From: Boseongicola sp.
GTDB taxonomy: Bacteria; Pseudomonadota; Alphaproteobacteria; Rhodobacterales; Rhodobacteraceae
Assembly: GCA_014075275.1 (NCBI GenBank)
Contig: CP046179.1
Coordinates: 1,187,932-1,251,931 of the forward strand
Direction: 5' to 3'
Length of the DNA: 64,000 nt
The position numbers were made by a program, and so were the translations under genes. This document shows positions 16,388 through 27,485 of this stretch, piece after piece. The notes beneath the pieces were generated by a model, which did no database searches, was not told the origin of the DNA, and worked only from the letters and a program-made list of their open reading frames with translations. Numbering within the stretch: the stretch's first letter is position 1; each line of letters starts with the position of its first letter.

Positions 16388-17157
16388 GAATTTTCCTTAT
16401 TGTGCCGATGGATCACGGTTAGCCCGTGCATCGTCAGATCATCCTCGATCACGTCAAACAGCATATCGCCCTGATAGAACAGGGGCGCAAGACCCCCGGT
16501 GCCGATCACCTTCATGGGTCGGTCGCATTCGGCTTTGATCCGCTCGGTCACACCACGCACCAGCCCGACATAGCCCCAGAAGATGCCGGATTGCATACAG
16601 TCGATAGTGTTGGTGCCGATGACTTTTTGCGGCTTGGTCACGTCCACATGGGGAAGCGCGGCGGCGGCCATGTGCAATGCTTCCAGCGAGGTGTTGACGC
16701 CTGGCGCAATCGCCCCACCAACGTAAGCCCCGTCTTCGGCCACCACATCAAACGTCGTGGCCGTGCCATAATCGACAACGATCAGGTCACCGCCATGGCG
16801 ATCAAAAGCGCCAGCCGTGTTCACCAACCGGTCAGGGCCAACTGTGGTGCCGTGGTCAACACGGGGGTTTGTAGGCAAAAGGCAATCCGGTTTACCGACA
16901 ACGTAAGGCCGGGTGTTGAGATAGCGGTCCGTAAGGACACGCAGGTTGAACACCACGCGCGGCACGGTGGACGAGATGATAACCTCGTCAATGTCCATCG
17001 GGATGCCCTGATGCTCCATCAGGGTCGACAGCCAGACGTAATACTGATCCCAGGTGCGCTGGGTCTCGGTCGAGGTGCGGAACGTGCCCAGAAACTGGTT
17101 TCCGTCCCAGATCGCCATGACCGTATTTGTGTTGCCGCAGTCAATGCATAACAGCAT
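16384..17157 (-). CDS. coaX: Type III pantothenate kinase
   Basis: First step of coenzyme A synthesis, phosphorylating pantothenate. The 257-residue ASKHA-fold enzyme has the phosphate-binding loop CIDCGNTNTVMAIW at the N-terminus, a GPDRLVN substrate motif, the second phosphate motif VVDYGTATTFDV and GGAIAPGV. It lies between birA and rnj with a 20-base gap and a 4-base overlap, so it is part of the same operon. Confidence 0.96.
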   Translation of the reverse strand: MLLCIDCGNTNTVMAIWDGNQFLGTFRTSTETQRTWDQYYVWLSTLMEHQGIPMDIDEVIISSTVPRVVFNLRVLTDRYLNTRPYVVGKPDCLLPTNPRVDHGTTVGPDRLVNTAGAFDRHGGDLIVVDYGTATTFDVVAEDGAYVGGAIAPGVNTSLEALHMAAAALPHVDVTKPQKVIGTNTIDCMQSGIFWGYVGLVRGVTERIKAECDRPMKVIGTGGLAPLFYQGDMLFDVIEDDLTMHGLTVIHRHNKENS

Positions 17158-17177
17158 GGGGCGGCCTCCTTTCGTTT

Positions 17178-17927
17178 TCAGAAATAGACATCAGCTGCCG
17201 GTATCGTGACGCGGCCTTTCGCCGTTGTCAGCACCAATTGTCCAGCTTCGTCAATTGTTTCAAATGTTCCTGTGATTTCGTCGCGCGTGGTGCGCGCGGT
17301 AATAACTTCGCCCAGACGGGCGGCATTGCGCAGCCACTTGTCGCGAATTGGGCCGAAACCGAGTGTGGTAAAGATCGCCTCTTCTGTCGCCAGGTTTGAG
17401 GCCAACAGCGACAGGAATTCGTCCTGATCTGTGGCCTCACCACCCTCGCCCGACAGACTGACTGGGGGAAAATGTGCGGCTTCGTCAGGCGGTGGTGCGC
17501 TGACTAAGTTGACGCCGATGCCAATGGCCAACCAGTCAACGCCGCCTGCGCGTCCTGTGCTTTCCAGCAAGATACCAGCCACCTTGCCGCCATTCAGCAG
17601 CACGTCATTGGGCCATTTCAGTGCCAGGTGCGTGCGGTCGATCTTCATTGCAAGTGCCTCGAACAAAGCATTGGCCGCCATGAAAGACCGCAGCGCCGCC
17701 GTGGCTGGATCGCCACCCGGCTTCATCAGATGTGTCGCTGCGAAATTGCCGTCCGGGGCCGTCCAAGACCGCCCGCGTCGTCCCCGCGCCGCTGTCTGAC
17801 GACGGGCCATGATCCATGTGGGACGATCCAGTGTTGGCGCACGACGCGCAGCCTCGACCATGGTGCTGTCGACTTGGTCCAATACGATGCGGGCAGTGTT
17901 ATCAGGCCAGGGAAGCAACGGGCTCAT
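17178..17927 (-). CDS. birA: Biotin--[acetyl-CoA-carboxylase] ligase (monofunctional)
   Basis: The 249-residue enzyme attaches biotin to carboxylase carrier domains. It has the BPL core motifs QVDSTMVEAAR, the biotinyl-AMP loop QTAARGRRGRSW, LKWPNDVLLNGGKVAGILLE and a C-terminal SH3-like domain (GTFETIDEAGQLVLTTAKG). There is no N-terminal winged helix, so it is not a repressor. It lies 78 bases after nuoN, separated by two palindromes, matching the nuoN-birA order known from alphaproteobacteria such as Paracoccus. Confidence 0.94.
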   Translation of the reverse strand: MSPLLPWPDNTARIVLDQVDSTMVEAARRAPTLDRPTWIMARRQTAARGRRGRSWTAPDGNFAATHLMKPGGDPATAALRSFMAANALFEALAMKIDRTHLALKWPNDVLLNGGKVAGILLESTGRAGGVDWLAIGIGVNLVSAPPPDEAAHFPPVSLSGEGGEATDQDEFLSLLASNLATEEAIFTTLGFGPIRDKWLRNAARLGEVITARTTRDEITGTFETIDEAGQLVLTTAKGRVTIPAADVYF

Positions 17928-17939
17928 CCTTGGGCACAG

Positions 17940-17983
17940 CCGATTTCTTCGAAGAAATCGGAACGGAAAACGCGCGTTTTCCG
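17940..17983. repeat. Two tandem perfect palindromes between nuoN and birA
   Basis: A perfect 22-bp palindrome occupies 17940-17961 (core TTTCTTCGAAGAAA). After two bases a perfect 20-bp palindrome, CGGAAAACGCGCGTTTTCCG, occupies 17964-17983. Both would form stems in the nuo transcript. Neither is followed by a T-tract on the minus strand, so partial termination, mRNA 3'-end protection or processing between nuo and birA is more likely than full termination. Confidence 0.7.
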
Positions 17984-18005
17984 CACCCTCAATTTCAAAA
18001 CCAGT

Positions 18006-19442
18006 TTAATTGACAAGCGTTGCCGCTGCGGCCTCGGCAAATCCGTCGACGCCAAACAGGTTGATGACGCCAAATACCATGATCGCTGCCGAGGCCATCA
18101 GAAAGCCCCAGAGAATGCGCGACCCACCGGTATCCAGCTCATTCTCGTCCGCGCCGAAATACATCAGGTAGACGATGCGCAGGTAATAAAACGCACCGAT
18201 CACACTGGCGATCACACCTGCAACAGCCAACCAGCCAAGGCCAGCGTCTACTGCAGCCACAAGCACATAGTATTTGCCGAAGAACCCGACCAGCGGTGGA
18301 ACCCCTGCAAGGCTGAACAACAGCACCAGCATCGCCAGCGCTTTCATCGGATCGCGACGAGAATACATGCTCAAGGCCGAGATATCTGTCACCGGAGCGC
18401 CATCTTTTTCCATCGCCAGAATAAAGGCGAATGTGCCGATATTCATCGTCACATAAATAGCCATATAGACCAGCATCGCCTCAACGCCGAACACTGTGCC
18501 CGAGGCCAAACCCATCAACGCAAATCCCATATGCGCGATCGAGGAATAGGCCATCAGCCGCTTAATATTCGTCTGCCCGATCGCCGCGATTGCGCCCAGG
18601 AACATCGAGGCCACCGACAGGAACGCCACAATCTGCTGCCAGTCGCCCACAACGCCACCAAAGGCGTCATGCACGACCCGCGCAAACAGCCCCATGGCAG
18701 CCATCTTGGGAGCCGTGGCAAAGAACGCTGTGATCGGCGTCGGCGAGCCCTCGTAAACGTCAGGCGTCCACATGTGAAACGGTGCTGCAGAAACTTTGAA
18801 TGCAAGTCCGGCAACCACAAAACTGATGCCAATCAGCACCCCGACCGAGGCTTGACCTTCGACCGCCGTAATGATCCCCGCAAAACTTGTTGTTCCGGCA
18901 AAGCCGTAAACCAGCGACGAACCGTAAAGCAACAAACCGGAAGACAAGGCCCCCAGCACGAAATACTTCAAACCCGCTTCCGTCGATTTCACACTGTCAC
19001 GACGCAATGAAGCGACCACGTATAGCGCCAACGACTGAAGCTCTAATCCCATATAAAGCGCGATCAGATCGCCCGCTGACACCATGACCATCATGCCGAC
19101 AACAGCCAACGCGACCAGCAACGGATATTCGAACCTGAGCAGCCCGCGCCGCTCCATATAGGCTTCGCTCATGATCAGTATGGCAGCAGCCGACAGCAGA
19201 ATTGTCACCTTGGCAAAGCGCGCAAATCCGTCGTCCACGAACATGCCGCCGAAGGCAACCCCGCGACCACCGCCCTGGAACGCGATCCAAAGACCAACCG
19301 CAACCAGCAAACCGGACGTGACCCACAGCATTGCCGAAGCCAGTTTGTCCTTGCCGCCATAGGCTCCCGCCAAAAGCGCGATCAGCACGTAAACCGAGAT
19401 GATGATTTCGGGCAGGATTATTGAAAGATCACCGGGTTGCAT
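18006..19442 (-). CDS. nuoN: NADH-quinone oxidoreductase subunit N
   Basis: One of three antiporter-like proton-pumping subunits of complex I (Nqo14/ND2). The 478-residue protein is hydrophobic throughout with about 14 membrane helices. It contains the conserved [20 protein letters not shown] and [16 protein letters not shown] stretches, including the Lys and Pro residues of the discontinuous helices. The ATG overlaps the nuoM stop (TGATG), indicating coupled translation. Confidence 0.97.
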   Translation of the reverse strand: MQPGDLSIILPEIIISVYVLIALLAGAYGGKDKLASAMLWVTSGLLVAVGLWIAFQGGGRGVAFGGMFVDDGFARFAKVTILLSAAAILIMSEAYMERRGLLRFEYPLLVALAVVGMMVMVSAGDLIALYMGLELQSLALYVVASLRRDSVKSTEAGLKYFVLGALSSGLLLYGSSLVYGFAGTTSFAGIITAVEGQASVGVLIGISFVVAGLAFKVSAAPFHMWTPDVYEGSPTPITAFFATAPKMAAMGLFARVVHDAFGGVVGDWQQIVAFLSVASMFLGAIAAIGQTNIKRLMAYSSIAHMGFALMGLASGTVFGVEAMLVYMAIYVTMNIGTFAFILAMEKDGAPVTDISALSMYSRRDPMKALAMLVLLFSLAGVPPLVGFFGKYYVLVAAVDAGLGWLAVAGVIASVIGAFYYLRIVYLMYFGADENELDTGGSRILWGFLMASAAIMVFGVINLFGVDGFAEAAAATLVN

Positions 19443-21001
19443 CAGTGGCCCCCTCCGTTCGCCGCGACCTGATTATGGGCCGCGTAATCGGCCACCGCCG
19501 TCTGATACTCACCCAATAGGTTCGCCACAGAGGGGCTGATAATGTCCGTCACAAGGCTGGGGTAGACACCCAGCCAGATTGTCATGATCACCAGTGGCGC
19601 AAAAATCCATTTCTCGCGCGCGGTCATATCGGTGATGGATTTCAGGCTTTCCTTGATCAGATCGCCCATGACCACCCGGCGATACAGCCACAAGGCATAG
19701 CCCGCCGACAGGATCACACCCGTCGCAGCCACTGCTGCGACCCAGGTATTGGCCTGGAACATGCCCATCAACGTCAGGAATTCCCCGACAAATCCGGACG
19801 TGCCCGGAAGGCCGACATTGGCCATGGTGAAAAGCATAAAGATCGCCGCATATGCGGGCATCCGGTTCACCAATCCACCGTAAGCGTCAATATCGCGGGT
19901 ATGCATCCGGTCGTAGATCACGCCAACACACAGGAACAACGCGCCCGAGATAGAGCCGTGGCTGATCATCTGGAAGATCGCACCATCAAGCCCCTGCTGG
20001 TTCGCCGCGAAAATACCCGCCGTCACAAACCCCATATGGGCGACCGACGAATAAGCGATCAGCTTTTTCATATCTTCCTGCACCAGCGCCACCAGCGAGG
20101 TATAGACAATTGCAATCGCGCTCATCCAAAGAACGAAATCTGCCAGCAAATCCGAAGCTATTGGGAACATCGGCAAGCTAAACCGCAGGAAGCCATAGCC
20201 GCCCATCTTCAACAGAATCGCTGCCAGAACCACCGAACCCGCAGTTGGTGCTTGAACGTGTGCATCTGGCAACCAGGTGTGTACCGGCCACATGGGCATC
20301 TTCACCGCAAAAGAGGCGAAGAAGGCAATCCAAAGCAGAGTCTGCAAACCGCCGACTATCTGGAAACCAAATACATTCAGGATGTCCGAGCTAAAGTTAT
20401 GCTTCAAAAGCGCCGCAATATCCGTTGTGCCAGCGTCCACATACATCGCAATCATCGCGACCAGCATCAGGACCGACCCAAGGAAGGTGTAAAGGAAGAA
20501 CTTGAACACAGCATAGATACGCTCTTTTCCGCCCCAGATGCCGATAATCAGGAACATCGGGATCAGGCCGCCCTCGAAGAACAGATAGAACAGCACCAGA
20601 TCCAGCGCGCAGAAAACGCCCAGCATCAGGGTTTCCAGCGCTAGGAAAGCGATCATGTACTCTTTGACGCGATGGTTCACATCCCAACACGCCAAGATCA
20701 CCAGCGGCATCAGGAAGGTGGTCAGCATCACAAACAGAACCGAGATCCCGTCAACACCCATCTTGTAGGTCAGCCCGAGTATCCACTCGCCCTCTTCCAC
20801 AAACTGGAAGTCAGGGTTCGAGGGTTCGAAGTTGGCCAAGAGGATCAACGACACCAGGAACGTTACCGTCGTGGCCAACAAGGCCAATCGCTTGGCATTT
20901 AGTTGCGCCGCTTCATCTTCACCCCGCAGGAACAGCGCCAGAATACCCGCCGCGATCAGCGGGATGAAGGTGATAATGGAAAGAATATTGCCTTCCAGCA
21001 T
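19442..21001 (-). CDS. nuoM: NADH-quinone oxidoreductase subunit M
   Basis: Antiporter-like proton-pumping subunit (Nqo13/ND4). The 519-residue polytopic protein contains [36 protein letters not shown] and [13 protein letters not shown], all standard NuoM landmarks. It overlaps nuoL upstream (TAATG) and nuoN downstream (TGATG). Confidence 0.97.
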   Translation of the reverse strand: MLEGNILSIITFIPLIAAGILALFLRGEDEAAQLNAKRLALLATTVTFLVSLILLANFEPSNPDFQFVEEGEWILGLTYKMGVDGISVLFVMLTTFLMPLVILACWDVNHRVKEYMIAFLALETLMLGVFCALDLVLFYLFFEGGLIPMFLIIGIWGGKERIYAVFKFFLYTFLGSVLMLVAMIAMYVDAGTTDIAALLKHNFSSDILNVFGFQIVGGLQTLLWIAFFASFAVKMPMWPVHTWLPDAHVQAPTAGSVVLAAILLKMGGYGFLRFSLPMFPIASDLLADFVLWMSAIAIVYTSLVALVQEDMKKLIAYSSVAHMGFVTAGIFAANQQGLDGAIFQMISHGSISGALFLCVGVIYDRMHTRDIDAYGGLVNRMPAYAAIFMLFTMANVGLPGTSGFVGEFLTLMGMFQANTWVAAVAATGVILSAGYALWLYRRVVMGDLIKESLKSITDMTAREKWIFAPLVIMTIWLGVYPSLVTDIISPSVANLLGEYQTAVADYAAHNQVAANGGGH

Positions 21002-23121
21002 TACTCAGCCCCCCCGGTCAACGTCATCCAGGTGACAAAGATTGCAATGCCCAGAACCATGGTCAGCGCATAGGTGAATATGTATCCAGACTGCGCGCGG
21101 CCAGCCAGGCGGGTAAAGAACGGCACAACCCCCATGGCGACACCATTCAGGAAGCCGTCGATGATATTTCCATCGCCCCGCTTCCACAGGATCCGCCCCA
21201 ACAGCATTGTCGGACGGATGATTGCCGCGTCATAGATCTCGTCGATGTACCATTTGTTCAGCAGGAACTGATACAGATGCTTCTGGTTCGCGGCCAGGCG
21301 CCCCGGAAGATCAGGCCGCCGGATGTAGAATTGATAGGCCGTCAGGAAACCGATCAGCATCGCAAAGAACGGCGACAGCTTCACCCAGATCGGCACGTAA
21401 TGCGCATCATGCAGGACGTGGTTGTCAGCACCGCGATAAATCGCACCCTGCCCCGGAACCGCCGCCTCGCCATGATCATCCCCGTGGCTGTCATCGCCAT
21501 GGCTATCGTCCGTCGTCTCCTCGCCCGCTGCATAAGCCGCACCGATCATCAGAACCTGTGCATGTTGTTCGGATTTGGTGACGCCAAAGAATTTATCGAC
21601 CGCCTCGTCGCTGCCAAAGAACGGCTTATACCAAACCATCCCGGCAAAGATCGCACCCACCGCCAGGACGCCCAACGGCACAACCATGGTCATGGGGCTT
21701 TCGTGGGCGTGGTCATGGGTGTGGGCATCGCCGCGCGGCTTACCGTAGAACGTCAGGAACATTAGCCGCCAAGAATAGAAGCTTGTGAACAGCGCCGCGA
21801 CCACAAGTGACCAGAACGCAAAGCGCGCAGCAAGGTCAGTCGCCGCAAAGGCGCTTTCAATAATCGCATCTTTCGACACAAAGCCCGCAAACCCAACCGG
21901 GAACCCGATGTAAAGCAGCGGAATACCGACGCCCGTAATGGCCAGCGTGCCAATCATCATCGCCCAAAATGTATAGGGCAACTTATCCTTCAGCCCGCCG
22001 TAGTTCCGCATGTCCTGCTCGTGGTGCATCCCGTGGATGACCGAACCGGCGCCAAGGAACAGCATCGCTTTGAAGAATGCGTGTGTCAGTAGATGGAACA
22101 TCGCGACCGAGTAAACTCCGACGCCAGCCGCTACGAACATATATCCAAGCTGCGAACAGGTCGAATACGCGATCACGCGTTTGATGTCGTTTTGAACCAA
22201 ACCAGCCGTCGCTGCAAAGAACGCTGTGACCGCGCCCATGATGATGATGAAGTTTGTCGTATGAGGTGCAAATTCCATCAGCGGCGACATGCGACAAACC
22301 AGGAAAACACCCGCCGTCACCATGGTCGCTGCGTGGATCAAGGCCGACACAGGCGTCGGGCCTTCCATCGCATCCGGCAACCAGGTGTGCAGGATGAACT
22401 GCGCCGATTTACCCATCGCGCCGACGAACAGCAGGAAGCAGATCAATTCGATCGCGTTCCACTGGGTCCAAAGGAAGTTCAACTCGGTCTCGGCCAATTC
22501 AGGCGCGGCTGCAAAGATGTCGTTGAAGTTGATGCTGTCGACCATCAGGAAGATCGCAAAAATGCCCAGGGCAAAGCCGAAGTCGCCAACCCGGTTGACC
22601 ACAAATGCCTTGATCGCAGCGGCATTCGCCGACGGCTTACGGAAATAGAATCCGATCAAAAGATAGGACGCCAGACCCACGCCTTCCCAACCAAAGAACA
22701 TCTGCACAAGGTTGTCCGCTGTCACTAGCATCAACATCGCGAAGGTAAAAAACGACAGGTAGGCAAAGAACCGTGGACGATAGCTTTCGCCTTCGCGGAA
22801 GTTGTCGTCATGGGCCATATAGCCAAAGGAATAAAGGTGAACCAGCGCTGAAACCGTGGTGATCACGATCAACATGATCGCCGTCAAACGGTCCAACCGG
22901 ATCGCCCAGTCGGTCGCCAGTGAACCGCTTTGAATCCACCGCAAAATCTGAATTTGCTCGGTCACCCCGTCAAAGGACAGGAACACGATCCACGACAGGA
23001 AACAGGCCAGAAACAGCATGCCGGTCGAAACCCACTGCGCCGCAACCTCGCCAATGATCCGCCAGCCAAAGCCACAGATCAAAGCACCGATGAGCGGGGC
23101 AAAGAGGATGATGGTTTCCAT
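21001..23121 (-). CDS. nuoL: NADH-quinone oxidoreductase subunit L
   Basis: Distal antiporter-like subunit with the long lateral helix (Nqo12/ND5). The 706-residue protein contains [22 protein letters not shown] and [20 protein letters not shown] motifs, [16 protein letters not shown] and the C-terminal HL-helix region. Two loops are unusually His/Asp-rich: HTHDHAH near residue 462 and a repeated DDSHGDD segment near residue 537. The protein is somewhat longer than E. coli NuoL (about 613) because of this region. Confidence 0.97.
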   Translation of the reverse strand: METIILFAPLIGALICGFGWRIIGEVAAQWVSTGMLFLACFLSWIVFLSFDGVTEQIQILRWIQSGSLATDWAIRLDRLTAIMLIVITTVSALVHLYSFGYMAHDDNFREGESYRPRFFAYLSFFTFAMLMLVTADNLVQMFFGWEGVGLASYLLIGFYFRKPSANAAAIKAFVVNRVGDFGFALGIFAIFLMVDSINFNDIFAAAPELAETELNFLWTQWNAIELICFLLFVGAMGKSAQFILHTWLPDAMEGPTPVSALIHAATMVTAGVFLVCRMSPLMEFAPHTTNFIIIMGAVTAFFAATAGLVQNDIKRVIAYSTCSQLGYMFVAAGVGVYSVAMFHLLTHAFFKAMLFLGAGSVIHGMHHEQDMRNYGGLKDKLPYTFWAMMIGTLAITGVGIPLLYIGFPVGFAGFVSKDAIIESAFAATDLAARFAFWSLVVAALFTSFYSWRLMFLTFYGKPRGDAHTHDHAHESPMTMVVPLGVLAVGAIFAGMVWYKPFFGSDEAVDKFFGVTKSEQHAQVLMIGAAYAAGEETTDDSHGDDSHGDDHGEAAVPGQGAIYRGADNHVLHDAHYVPIWVKLSPFFAMLIGFLTAYQFYIRRPDLPGRLAANQKHLYQFLLNKWYIDEIYDAAIIRPTMLLGRILWKRGDGNIIDGFLNGVAMGVVPFFTRLAGRAQSGYIFTYALTMVLGIAIFVTWMTLTGGAE

Positions 23122-23127
23122 TTGCGC

Positions 23128-23433
23128 TTACCCCTTCATCACGTTGACGTCTTCCACGTCAATCGTGCCGCGATTTCGGAAGAAACAGACCAGAATGGCC
23201 AGACCAATCGCCGCCTCAGCAGCGGCCACTGTCAGAACGAACAGTGTAAACACCTGCCCTGTCAGATCGGCCAGATAGGTCGAAAACGCGACAAGGTTGA
23301 TGTTCACCGCCAGCAGCATCAATTCGATGGACATCAACAGGATGATGACGTTCTTCCGGTTCAGGAAGATGCCAAATATCCCAATGACGAACAGCGTCGC
23401 CGCAACGGTGAGGTAATGTTCAAGTCCGATCAT
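23128..23433 (-). CDS. nuoK: NADH-quinone oxidoreductase subunit K
   Basis: Nqo11/ND4L subunit, 101 residues, with three membrane helices. Conserved membrane Glu residues appear in [13 protein letters not shown] and [12 protein letters not shown], where they take part in proton translocation. It lies six bases before nuoL and 16 bases after the 266-residue accessory frame. Confidence 0.97.
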   Translation of the reverse strand: MIGLEHYLTVAATLFVIGIFGIFLNRKNVIILLMSIELMLLAVNINLVAFSTYLADLTGQVFTLFVLTVAAAEAAIGLAILVCFFRNRGTIDVEDVNVMKG

Positions 23434-23449
23434 CGCGTCATTCCGTCTG

Positions 23450-24250
23450 TCATTTCATCACCCCGCAAGCCGTGGCGGCGATCATCGCCTCGGGCTGGCC
23501 AAGGGTGATGCGTGTCAATTCCGGGTCTTCCGAGCGCGGGCCCAGTTCACCGGCGCTTGCGCCGGTTGCAATCGTGCCCATCGCCAATGGCGCACAAGTT
23601 ACCAGCCACAATGTGGCCCCCTCGCCGCCCGCAGTTTGTTCCGTCGTCACTTCGATTGAGCCATTGTCACGGCGAAACGCATTCACAAGGCTGTAAGAAA
23701 TATCGCTGCCCGGCACCACAATCATGGTGGCAGCCTCAACAGGTGCCTCTTTGGTCACGCCAGCCAAATCACCTAAAGCTCCTGCCGCCTTTTCAGCGAC
23801 CGCTGCCAGTTCTTCGCCAGCCTCGTCTTTCAACTCGTCGGCCATGGCATCCTTTGCGGCCTCAACCACGCTGTCGCCAGCCTCGGCCATGGCTTCTGCA
23901 CCAGCTTCTTTGGCAGTTGCAACAACGTCGTCATCACCTGAAGCTACGGCCTCTTCCACCGCCTCGGCCACGGTTTCAACCGCATCTTTTGAAACGTCTT
24001 CGACTTCTTTAACGGCTTCCTCAACGGTCTCTTCAACCGGCGCTTCCACTACTTCCGGTTCGGCCTCAGGCTCTACAATTTCGGGTTCAGGATCCGGCAA
24101 CACGACTTCGGGCTGAACCGCTGCAACCTCTTCGCTATCGCCAGTGAAATTCACAAACAAGACCACGGCAAAAATTGCCGCCAGACCCCAGATGGTCCAA
24201 CGCCAAAGGCTTCCCAAAGCCCCAAACAATCCTGTGCGCCGTTTTGCCAT
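23450..24250 (-). CDS. Membrane-anchored Glu/Ala-rich protein within the nuo operon, function unknown
   Basis: The 266-residue protein has a basic N-terminus and one membrane helix (about residues 17-33, [18 protein letters not shown]). A long Glu/Val/Ala-rich low-complexity stretch follows (about 40-170) with heptad-like [17 protein letters not shown] repeats that could form an extended or coiled helix. A folded C-terminal domain with two Cys ([17 protein letters not shown]) completes it. It sits between nuoJ (4-base gap) and nuoK, so it is co-transcribed with complex I. Accessory or assembly function is inferred only from position. Confidence 0.85.
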   Translation of the reverse strand: MAKRRTGLFGALGSLWRWTIWGLAAIFAVVLFVNFTGDSEEVAAVQPEVVLPDPEPEIVEPEAEPEVVEAPVEETVEEAVKEVEDVSKDAVETVAEAVEEAVASGDDDVVATAKEAGAEAMAEAGDSVVEAAKDAMADELKDEAGEELAAVAEKAAGALGDLAGVTKEAPVEAATMIVVPGSDISYSLVNAFRRDNGSIEVTTEQTAGGEGATLWLVTCAPLAMGTIATGASAGELGPRSEDPELTRITLGQPEAMIAATACGVMK

Positions 24251-24254
24251 GCGC

Positions 24255-24869
24255 TTACAGACCCTGCCCCGGTTTCACGTCTTTCAGTTCCAGCGTCGCT
24301 TCGGGATCGCGGAACATCTGCTGCAATGGATCCTGACGTTTGACGTAAGTGCGATGGCGCAGCGTCAGCATGATCGCCCCCATCATCGCCACCAACAGGA
24401 TCAATCCAGCCAGTTGGAATAAAAGGAAATACTTGTCGTAAAGGATGCGCCCAAGCGCTTCTGTGTTGTGCGCACCGCCCCCGGCAATCGCATCCGGCTG
24501 ATCCGCCAGCGTGACACCATCCGCAGTCGACCAAACACCCAGCGCCATCGCCAGCTGCATCAGGATCACTAGACCGATTAACAAACCCAAAGGCAGATAC
24601 TTCGCCATCTCCGCTTTTAATTCGGCGAAATCCACGTCCAGCATCATCACCACGAACAGGAACAGAACGGCGACCGCGCCGACGTAGACAATGATCAACA
24701 GCATTGCCACGAACTCGGCGCCCAGCATCACGAACAACCCAGCCGCAGACAGGAACGACAGGATCAACCACAACACCGAATGCACCGGATTGCGCGAGAT
24801 CACTGTGAACAATCCGCCCGTAATGCACGCCAGTGCAAATAGGTAGAAAGCAAATACATGCACTGTCAT
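24255..24869 (-). CDS. nuoJ: NADH-quinone oxidoreductase subunit J
   Basis: Nqo10/ND6 membrane subunit, 204 residues, about five helices. Conserved landmarks are [46 protein letters not shown] (the pi-bulge helix 3 region) and HRTYVKRQ near the C-terminus. Its start overlaps the stop of the CMD-family gene (ATGA). Confidence 0.97.
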   Translation of the reverse strand: MTVHVFAFYLFALACITGGLFTVISRNPVHSVLWLILSFLSAAGLFVMLGAEFVAMLLIIVYVGAVAVLFLFVVMMLDVDFAELKAEMAKYLPLGLLIGLVILMQLAMALGVWSTADGVTLADQPDAIAGGGAHNTEALGRILYDKYFLLFQLAGLILLVAMMGAIMLTLRHRTYVKRQDPLQQMFRDPEATLELKDVKPGQGL

Positions 24870-25273
24870 TCGTCCTCCTCGCCGTCGGTGTCCATCACCG
24901 ATCCGGCCAGTTCCATCGCCTTCGTCATCGCCGGGACACCCCCGAAGACGCCAACCAGCGCGATGGCTTCTGCAATTTCTTGTTTCGTCGCCCCGGCTTC
25001 CAGTGCATGGCGCACCGTCAGTCGGATCTGAGCCTCGGCCTGCGCACCCAAAATGGTCAGCGCGCCCAACGTCAGCAGTAATTTGGTTTTCGCATCCAAC
25101 CCTTCAGGGTTGAACGTCTTGCCCATGACAGTTTCCATCATGTCCTTGGGCATGGTCGGCCACAGCGCCTCGAACCCTTTGGGCGTGAACGACTCCAATG
25201 CCGGATTAAGCGATTTCGCCCAGTCCTGACCCGCGCTCATCATCGCATCAAATGGGTTCTTAGGATCGCTCAT
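24866..25273 (-). CDS. Carboxymuconolactone decarboxylase (CMD)-family protein
   Basis: The 135-residue protein has the all-helical AhpD/CMD pattern ([20 protein letters not shown], then [20 protein letters not shown] and [20 protein letters not shown]). The Cys-x-x-Cys redox pair of AhpD is absent, so peroxidase-type activity is unlikely; the His of RHAL is retained. It lies inside the nuo operon, overlapping genes on both sides (ATGA each). Role unknown. Confidence 0.85.
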   Translation of the reverse strand: MSDPKNPFDAMMSAGQDWAKSLNPALESFTPKGFEALWPTMPKDMMETVMGKTFNPEGLDAKTKLLLTLGALTILGAQAEAQIRLTVRHALEAGATKQEIAEAIALVGVFGGVPAMTKAMELAGSVMDTDGEEDE

Positions 25274-25863
25274 CGGCCTAACTCCTCAACCCGCTTTTCA
25301 AGTCGTGCGAAATTTTCGTTCATTTCCTGACGCAGAACCTGAATGTCGTATTCCAAGCCGCCTATGGCCTTGCGGATCCCCTCAAGCATATCTTCGGCAG
25401 CAATTTCGACCGGAGTAGCCTTTTCAACAGGCGCAGCATCGTCCGCAGAGCTTGCAGCGCTGCCGTTCACGCGCGCCCGTAACTCGGTCAGGGAAGCAAC
25501 CCACTTATCCTTTTCACCTGCACCGGCATCACTCCAAAGAATAGACAGTTCAGATCCACCTGTCGCGCACATGATCATCTGATCGGCATCCGAAACCAAC
25601 GCCTGGGCAGCGGCAACATTCGCGTCCGGCGCTCCTTCAAAATGCTTCTTGGCCTCTGCTGAACCGCGACCAAGGGCAAAGGCCACGGCCTCAACGGCCG
25701 CAATCCCCCGGTAAGTCGTTCCCGCGTCTAAAGAGTCCGAGACATGATCGTTAATGGCGACACTCAATGTGCTCGCGGCAACATCCAGCCCCATATTCCG
25801 ATAGGCCGCCGCCCATTCCACGGCGTCGTCATTGTCAAAACTATGAACTCCCCAGGTTCCCAT
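25270..25863 (-). CDS. DUF4259-domain protein with C-terminal coiled coil
   Basis: The 197-residue protein starts with the DUF4259 signature ([20 protein letters not shown]) and an Ala-rich helical body. After a linker a C-terminal helix (GGLEYDIQVLRQEMNENFAR, then [10 protein letters not shown]) is predicted to form a coiled coil. The start abuts the nuoI stop and its stop overlaps the CMD gene, placing it within the complex I transcript. The function of the domain is unknown. Confidence 0.82.
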   Translation of the reverse strand: MGTWGVHSFDNDDAVEWAAAYRNMGLDVAASTLSVAINDHVSDSLDAGTTYRGIAAVEAVAFALGRGSAEAKKHFEGAPDANVAAAQALVSDADQMIMCATGGSELSILWSDAGAGEKDKWVASLTELRARVNGSAASSADDAAPVEKATPVEIAAEDMLEGIRKAIGGLEYDIQVLRQEMNENFARLEKRVEELGR

Positions 25864-26357
25864 CAGCGATACGGCGCATCCATTTCAAGGTTTCTGGCAA
25901 TCTCGGCTTCCCAACGATCGCCGTTCTCCAACAACTTCTCTTTGTCGTAGTAGAGTTCCTCGCGCGTCTCGGTCGCAAATTCGAAATTCGGACCTTCAAC
26001 GATGGCATCCACTGGACAGGCTTCTTGGCAGAACCCGCAATAGATGCACTTGGTCATGTCGATGTCATACCGCGTCGTGCGGCGACTGCCGTCATCGCGG
26101 GGTTCTGCGTCAATCGTAATCGCCTGCGCCGGGCAGATCGCCTCGCACAACTTGCAAGCAATGCAGCGCTCTTCCCCGTTGGGATAACGCCGCAGCGCAT
26201 GTTCACCACGAAACCGCGGGCTAAGCGGCCCCTTTTCGTGGGGATAATTCAACGTCGCCTTCGGCCCGAAGAAATACTTCAATCCCAGGCGGAACCCGCC
26301 GAGGATGTCCAAAAGCAGGAAATATCGCCCTGCGCGGTTCCAGTCGATGTTAGCCAT
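25863..26357 (-). CDS. nuoI: NADH-quinone oxidoreductase subunit I
   Basis: Nqo9/TYKY subunit carrying clusters N6a and N6b, the last relays before N2. The 164-residue protein has two ferredoxin motifs, [16 protein letters not shown] and [16 protein letters not shown], both complete. It sits two bases downstream of nuoH and overlaps the DUF4259 gene by one base. Confidence 0.98.
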   Translation of the reverse strand: MANIDWNRAGRYFLLLDILGGFRLGLKYFFGPKATLNYPHEKGPLSPRFRGEHALRRYPNGEERCIACKLCEAICPAQAITIDAEPRDDGSRRTTRYDIDMTKCIYCGFCQEACPVDAIVEGPNFEFATETREELYYDKEKLLENGDRWEAEIARNLEMDAPYR

Positions 26358-26359
26358 GT

Positions 26360-27397
26360 TCAGCCTCCAATCGCCCAGCGGGCATAAGCCCCACCGAACA
26401 GCTCAAATTTCGCGAAGAACGCCACCAGAACGACCCAGCCCAGGCTGAACGGCAGGAACCATTTCCAGCCCAGACGCATCAACTGGTCATAGCGGTAACG
26501 CGGCACGATCGCCTTCACCATCGCGAAGATGAAGAAGAAGAATGCCATCTTGCCGACCATCCACAACGGTCCGTCCGGCAGGAACGGAACCGGTGACAGC
26601 CAGCCGCCGAAGAACAACAGCGACGTCAGTGCGCACATCAGGAAGATCGCGATGTATTCACCGGCCATAAACAGCAGGAACGGTGTGGACGAGTATTCAA
26701 CTTGATACCCCGCCACCAGCTCGGACTCTGCTTCCGGCAAGTCAAACGGTGGTCGGTTCGTTTCCGCCAAGGCGCTGATGAAGAACAGGAAAACCATCGG
26801 GAAATGCGGCAACCAATACCAGCTAAAGATACCCCAAGCCCCATCTTGCGCCCGCACGATATCCCCGAAGTTCATCGAACCAGTCGATAGGATCACCCCG
26901 ATAATAATCAGGCCGATTGAAACCTCATAAGAAATCATCTGCGCGGCAGACCGAAGCGATCCAAGGAACGGATACTTCGAGTTCGAAGCCCATCCCCCCA
27001 TAATCACGCCGTAAACTTCCAGCGAGGAGATTGCGAAGACATACAGGATCGCCACGTTGATATCGGCCAGAACCCATGTGTCGTTAAACGGAATAACCGC
27101 CCAGGCCACCATCGCCAGCACGAAGGACACCAGGGGCGCCATCATGAACACAACCCGGTCGGACCCCGCCGGGATGACGATTTCCTTCACCACATATTTC
27201 AGCGCGTCGGCCACGGTTTGCAGCAAACCCCAGGGGCCAACCACGTTCGGGCCACGCCGCATCTGGACAGCGGCCCAGATTTTACGGTCGCCATAAACCA
27301 GGAAAAGCAGGCTGATCATCACAAATCCAATGACCAGAAGCACCTGAACCAGAATGGTCACGAAGATGCCCAGCGGTGTCGATAGAAACTCAGCCAT
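26360..27397 (-). CDS. nuoH: NADH-quinone oxidoreductase subunit H
   Basis: Nqo8/ND1 subunit that forms the quinone-chamber entrance at the membrane interface. The 345-residue protein has about eight helices and contains [37 protein letters not shown], the acidic loop [20 protein letters not shown] and [13 protein letters not shown]. The frame is open to 27526, but the ATG at 27397 gives the family length and N-terminus. Confidence 0.97.
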   Translation of the reverse strand: MAEFLSTPLGIFVTILVQVLLVIGFVMISLLFLVYGDRKIWAAVQMRRGPNVVGPWGLLQTVADALKYVVKEIVIPAGSDRVVFMMAPLVSFVLAMVAWAVIPFNDTWVLADINVAILYVFAISSLEVYGVIMGGWASNSKYPFLGSLRSAAQMISYEVSIGLIIIGVILSTGSMNFGDIVRAQDGAWGIFSWYWLPHFPMVFLFFISALAETNRPPFDLPEAESELVAGYQVEYSSTPFLLFMAGEYIAIFLMCALTSLLFFGGWLSPVPFLPDGPLWMVGKMAFFFFIFAMVKAIVPRYRYDQLMRLGWKWFLPFSLGWVVLVAFFAKFELFGGAYARWAIGG

Positions 27398-27485
27398 TTG
27401 TCGCCACGTCTTTGGTTCCTCTGAGCGACCTGTCGCCGCCCTGTTGTTAACAACATCCCGGGGCCAAGTGCCAGCCCCGAAGTGC

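Noticed and set aside
17628-19010. Long plus-strand open frame (about 460 codons) over birA and nuoN
   Set aside because: Antisense shadow of highly expressed GC-rich genes: Arg/His/Gln-rich with no domain signature, while the opposite strand encodes complete known proteins.
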